A stretch of 64,000 nt of DNA from Rubrivivax sp. Lineage in GTDB: Bacteria > Pseudomonadota > Gammaproteobacteria > Burkholderiales > Burkholderiaceae_C. How positions within the stretch are numbered: the first letter of the stretch is position 1; each line of letters starts with the position of its first letter. Below are positions 60,641 to 64,000 of this stretch, one piece after another. The DNA lies in contig JADYZZ010000032.1 of the NCBI GenBank assembly GCA_020852865.1, forward strand, positions 62,001-126,000, given 5' to 3'. The translations under genes were made by a program, and so were the position numbers. The notes under the pieces were generated by a model. It saw only the letters and a list, made by a program, of their open reading frames with translations. It was not told where the DNA came from and did no database searches.

Positions 60641-62587
60641 GTGCCCTCGACCTTTCCGCGCCTGATGCTCGAGCACGCCGCCAGGAGGCCGGCCGCCGCA
60701 GCGCTGCGCGAGAAGGTCTACGGCATCTGGCAGACCACCACCTGGGCCGAGCTGGCGCAGCTGGCGCGGCAACTGGCCTGCGGCCTGGCCGACGCCGGCG
60801 TGCGCCGCGGCGACCATGTCGTCGTGGTCGGCGAGAACCGGCCGCGCCTGTATGCCGCCATGCTCGGGGCACAGGCGCTGGGCGCCGTGCCGGTGCCGCT
60901 GTACCAGGACGCGGTGGCCGCCGAGTACCTGTTCCCGATGCGCAACGCCGAGGTGCGCGTGGCCATCGTCGAAGACCAGGAACAGGTCGACAAGATGCTC
61001 GAGGTGCGCGCCGAGCACCCGGCGCTGGCGCATGTCTGGTTCGACGATCCGCGCGGCCTGCGCCACTACGCCGAGCCCGGCCTGGCCTCGCTCGACGCGC
61101 TGCTCCAAGCCGGCAAGGCCTGGGACGGCGCACACCCCGGCGCCTACGATCGCGAAGTGGCCGCGGCCGAGCCCGACGACGTGGCCGCGATGTTCTTCAC
61201 CTCCGGCACCACCGGCAACCCCAAGGGCGTGGTGCACAGCCACGCCTCGCTGCTCGACCGCGCCACGGCCGGCGCCAGGTTCGACCGCCTCACCGAGAAG
61301 GAGGAGGTGCTGGCCTACCTGCCGCCGGCCTGGATCGGGCAGAACATCTTCAGCTACGCGCAGTGGCTGGCCTGCGGCTACGTCGTCAACTGCCCCGAGA
61401 GCGCCGGCACGGTGACGATCGACCTCAAGGAGATCGGCCCCACCTACTACTTCGCGCCGCCGCGCATCTTCGAGGGCCTGCTCACCAGCGTCACGATCCG
61501 CATGGAGGACGCGGGGCGCTTCAAGCGCTGGCTCTACCGGCACTTCATGGACGTGGCGCGCCGCACCGGCCCCGACCTGATGGACGGCAAGCCGGTGGGC
61601 GCGCTGGCGCGGCTGAACTACGCGCTCGGCAACCTCTGCATCTACGGGCCGCTGCGCAACACGCTGGGCCTGAACCGCGTGCGCGTGGCCTACACCGCCG
61701 GCGAGGCCATCGGCCCCGACCTGTTCACCTTCTACCGCTCGATCGGCATCAACCTCAAGCAGCTGTACGGCAGCACCGAGACGGCGGTGTTCGTCTGCCT
61801 GCAGCCCGACAACCAGGTGCACGCCGACAGCGTGGGCGTGCCGATCGAGGGCGTCGAGATCCGGCTGCTCGCCAGCGGCGAGATCCTGGTGCGCTCGCCC
61901 GGGCTGCTCAAGGAGTACTACAAGAACCCCGAGGCCACCGCCGAGGTGCTCGACGCCGAGGGCTGGTACCACACCGGCGACGCCGGCTTCGTCGACGCGC
62001 ACGGGCACCTGAAGATCATCGACCGCGCCAAGGACGTCGGCCGCATCGTCGGCGGCGCCAACGACGGCGCGATGTTCGCGCCCAAGTACGTCGAGAACAA
62101 GCTCAAGTTCTTTCCCTTCGTCAAGGAGGCGGTGGCCTTCGGCGACAAGCGCGAGAAGGTCTGCGCCTTCGTCAACATCGACTTCGACGCGGTGGGCAAC
62201 TGGGCCGAGCGGCGCAACCTGCCCTACGCCGGCTACACCGATCTGGCGGGCAAGCCCGAGGTGCTCGAACTCGTGCGCGAATGCGTCGACAAGGTCAACG
62301 CCGACCTGGCGCAGGACGAGCGGCTGGCCGGCAGCCAGGTGAGCCGCTTCCTCGTGCTGCACAAGGAGCTCGACGCCGACGACGGCGAGCTCACGCGCAC
62401 GCGCAAGGTTCGGCGCGGCTTCATCGCCGAGAAGTACGGCGTGCTGGTCGACGCGCTCTACGGCGGCCTCGCCGAGCAGTACATCGAGACCGCGGTCAAG
62501 TTCGAGGACGGCCGCAGCGGCCAGGTAGCGGCCACGCTGCGCATCGTCGACGCCCAGGTGCTGCCGGTGCTGCGGAGGGCGGCGTGA
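60641..62587 (+). CDS. AMP-dependent acyl-CoA synthetase (long-chain fatty acid-CoA ligase type)
   Basis: 648 residues from the GTG at 60641, with GGAG six bases upstream. AMP-binding motifs: [55 protein letters not shown], and TRTRKVRRGFIAEKY at the C-terminus. The longer form with IFEGLL and GWYHTGD pieces is FadD-like. It overlaps the LivG-like gene (GTGA at 62584). Co-transcription with a branched-chain-amino-acid-type ABC importer suggests it activates the imported acid, possibly an aromatic or fatty acid. Confidence 0.9.
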   Translation: MPSTFPRLMLEHAARRPAAAALREKVYGIWQTTTWAELAQLARQLACGLADAGVRRGDHVVVVGENRPRLYAAMLGAQALGAVPVPLYQDAVAAEYLFPMRNAEVRVAIVEDQEQVDKMLEVRAEHPALAHVWFDDPRGLRHYAEPGLASLDALLQAGKAWDGAHPGAYDREVAAAEPDDVAAMFFTSGTTGNPKGVVHSHASLLDRATAGARFDRLTEKEEVLAYLPPAWIGQNIFSYAQWLACGYVVNCPESAGTVTIDLKEIGPTYYFAPPRIFEGLLTSVTIRMEDAGRFKRWLYRHFMDVARRTGPDLMDGKPVGALARLNYALGNLCIYGPLRNTLGLNRVRVAYTAGEAIGPDLFTFYRSIGINLKQLYGSTETAVFVCLQPDNQVHADSVGVPIEGVEIRLLASGEILVRSPGLLKEYYKNPEATAEVLDAEGWYHTGDAGFVDAHGHLKIIDRAKDVGRIVGGANDGAMFAPKYVENKLKFFPFVKEAVAFGDKREKVCAFVNIDFDAVGNWAERRNLPYAGYTDLAGKPEVLELVRECVDKVNADLAQDERLAGSQVSRFLVLHKELDADDGELTRTRKVRRGFIAEKYGVLVDALYGGLAEQYIETAVKFEDGRSGQVAATLRIVDAQVLPVLRRAA

Positions 62588-63447
62588 ACGCGGTGCACGA
62601 GCCGCTGGCCGAGGCCAGGCCGGCGGCGGCCGGCGCCGCGGCCGGGGCGGCCGCCGGCCGCCGCCGCGCCGGCGAAGTGATCCTGGAGGTGAAGAACATC
62701 TCGCTCGCCTTCGGCGGCGTGAAGGCGCTCACGGACATCAGCTTCGACGTGCGCGCGCACGAGGTGCGCGCCATCATCGGCCCCAACGGCGCCGGCAAGA
62801 GCTCGATGCTCAACGTCATCAACGGCGTGTACCAGCCGCAGGAGGGCAGCGTCACCTTCCGCGGCCGCACCTTCCGCCACATGAACCGGCGCCAGGTCGC
62901 CGAGATGGGCGTCGCGCGCACCTTCCAGAGTCTGGCCCTGTTCAAGGGCATGAGCGTGCTCGACAACATCATGTCGGGCCGCAACCTGAAGATGAAGACC
63001 AACCTCTTCCAGCTGGCGATGCGAAACCCCTGGTTCGGCGCCGCCGAGAAGCAGGAGAACGAGCACCGCGAGTTCGTCGAGAAGATCATCGACTTCCTGG
63101 AGATCCAGGCCCACCGCAAGACCGCGGTCGGGCGCCTGCCTTACGGGCTGCAGAAGCGCGTCGACCTCGGCCGTGCGCTGGCGATGGAGCCGCAGGTGCT
63201 GCTGCTCGACGAGCCGATGGCCGGCATGAACGTCGAGGAGAAGCAGGACATGAGCCGCTTCATCCTCGACGTCAACGACGAGTACGGCACCACCGTCGTG
63301 CTGATCGAGCACGACATGAGCGTGGTGATGGACATCTCCGACCGCGTCGTCGTGCTCGACTACGGCCGGAAGATCGGCGACGGCACGCCCGACGAGGTAC
63401 GCGCCAGCCCCGAAGTGATCAGCGCCTACCTGGGCACCAGCCACTGA
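62584..63447 (+). CDS. livG: ABC transporter ATP-binding protein, LivG type
   Basis: 287 residues from the GTG overlapping the ligase stop. After a low-complexity N-terminus (residues 1-30), the ATPase has Walker A GPNGAGKSS, Q-loop ARTFQSLALFKGMSVLDNIMSG, signature LPYGLQKRVDLGRALAMEPQVLLLDEPMAGMN, and H-loop VLIEHDMSVVMDISDRVVVLDYG. The C-terminal Y-L-G (ISAYLGTSH) is typical of LivG. It energises uptake by the permease encoded next. Confidence 0.93.
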   Translation: MNAVHEPLAEARPAAAGAAAGAAAGRRRAGEVILEVKNISLAFGGVKALTDISFDVRAHEVRAIIGPNGAGKSSMLNVINGVYQPQEGSVTFRGRTFRHMNRRQVAEMGVARTFQSLALFKGMSVLDNIMSGRNLKMKTNLFQLAMRNPWFGAAEKQENEHREFVEKIIDFLEIQAHRKTAVGRLPYGLQKRVDLGRALAMEPQVLLLDEPMAGMNVEEKQDMSRFILDVNDEYGTTVVLIEHDMSVVMDISDRVVVLDYGRKIGDGTPDEVRASPEVISAYLGTSH

Positions 63448-63461
63448 GCGGCGGACGGACG

Positions 63462-64000
63462 ATGGGCTTCTTCCTCGAGACCGTGATCGGCGGCTTGATG
63501 TCGGGCATGCTGTACTCGCTGGTGGCGCTCGGCTTCGTGCTGATCTTCAAGGCGAGCGGCGTCTTCAACTTCGCGCAGGGCGCGATGGTGCTGTCGGCGG
63601 CGCTGGCGATGGCGCGCTTCTCGGAGTGGTTCCCGGCCTGGTTCGGGTTCGACAACAAGCTGCTCGCCAACGCGCTGGCCTTCGTCGCCGCGTTGGCGAT
63701 GATGGTCGCCGCCGCCTGGCTGATCGAGCGCCTCGTGCTCTCCAAACTGGTCAACCAGGAAGGCATCACGCTGCTGATGGCCACCCTGGGCATCGCCTAC
63801 TTCATGGACGGATCGAGCCAGACCCTGTTCGGAAGCGACATCTACAAGATCGACATCGGCCTGCCCAAGGATCCGCTGTTCCTGCTCGGCAGCGTGTTCC
63901 AGGGCGGGTTGCTGGTCAACAAGGAGGATCTGTACGCGGCGGCGATCGCCGCCGCACTGGTGATCCTGCTGACCCTGTTCTTCCAGTACACGCCGACCGG
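63462..64000 (+). CDS. livH: ABC transporter permease, LivH type (3' end cut by the window edge)
   Basis: 179 codons visible, with the frame open at the edge. MGFFLETVIGGLMSGMLYSLVALGFVLIFKASGVFNFAQGAMVLSAALA is the usual LivH N-terminus with the NFAQG motif. Further helices follow (LANALAFVAALAMMVAAAWLIERLVL; LVNQEGITLLMATLGIAYF). It starts 14 bp after livG. The rest (C-terminus, livM, binding protein, livF) should lie to the right. Confidence 0.9.
   Translation, partial: MGFFLETVIGGLMSGMLYSLVALGFVLIFKASGVFNFAQGAMVLSAALAMARFSEWFPAWFGFDNKLLANALAFVAALAMMVAAAWLIERLVLSKLVNQEGITLLMATLGIAYFMDGSSQTLFGSDIYKIDIGLPKDPLFLLGSVFQGGLLVNKEDLYAAAIAAALVILLTLFFQYTPT

Overview
The window is chromosomal DNA from a very GC-rich betaproteobacterium, most likely Burkholderiales and probably the Rubrivivax/Leptothrix/Ideonella side of that order. 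The basis is gene order and protein character: aroK-aroB-dgt-gltB-gltD, a six-gene mla operon that includes mlaA, an AMP-ligase/LivG/LivH transport cluster, and strong G/C at third codon positions. The species assignment is inference. No rRNA, tRNA or CRISPR array was recognised.

Layout. 1-2524: minor pilin operon on the minus strand (fimT-pilV-pilW-pilX, running off the left edge). 3241-6834: aroK, aroB, dgt and a RAYT-like gene. 7045-13346: gltB and gltD. 13511-17552: mlaFEDACB lipid transport operon. 17584-20194: gspB and gspA, minus strand. 20344-25504: trehalose block, with a GH15 hydrolase divergent from a membrane-anchored OtsA fusion and otsB. 25810-26858: Pal-like lipoprotein and a MarR regulator. 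26922-31200: an Lrp regulator divergent from a fused indolepyruvate:ferredoxin oxidoreductase. 31303-34881: a single-chain MmeI-type restriction-modification protein, followed by a gene-poor stretch and a VapBC module. 36446-43812: acyl-CoA ligase, diguanylate cyclase, OmpR/EnvZ-type two-component pair, DegP/Q protease and a small secreted protein. 43919-46763: carboxynorspermidine synthase and decarboxylase (minus strand), preceded by a small ORF with a strong ribosome binding site. 46986-49995: HpcH/HpaI aldolase, pgi and a HAD phosphatase with overlapping ends. 50157-53927: a decayed defence patch in which restriction remnants (an HsdR-like chimera and an HsdM pseudogene) flank two AbrB/PIN toxin-antitoxin modules. 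53978-58996: AI-2E family permease, 5'-nucleotidase and M16 peptidase. 59242-64000: a c-type cytochrome with an in-frame stop near its end, then a Crp/Fnr regulator divergent from an acyl-CoA ligase/LivG/LivH operon that runs off the right edge.

Most of the window is ordinary housekeeping. The less ordinary parts are: the OtsA protein fused to a two-TM sensor-like module; a RAYT whose HUH histidines are replaced; a hairpin repeat family that sits on stop codons inside two operons; near-palindromic operators at several toxin-antitoxin and regulator genes; the TA modules between restriction remnants; and the leader ORF of the polyamine operon. I did not find a clearly new multi-gene system. The best candidates for something undescribed are the OtsA/GH15 arrangement, the stop-codon hairpin repeat and the polyamine leader.
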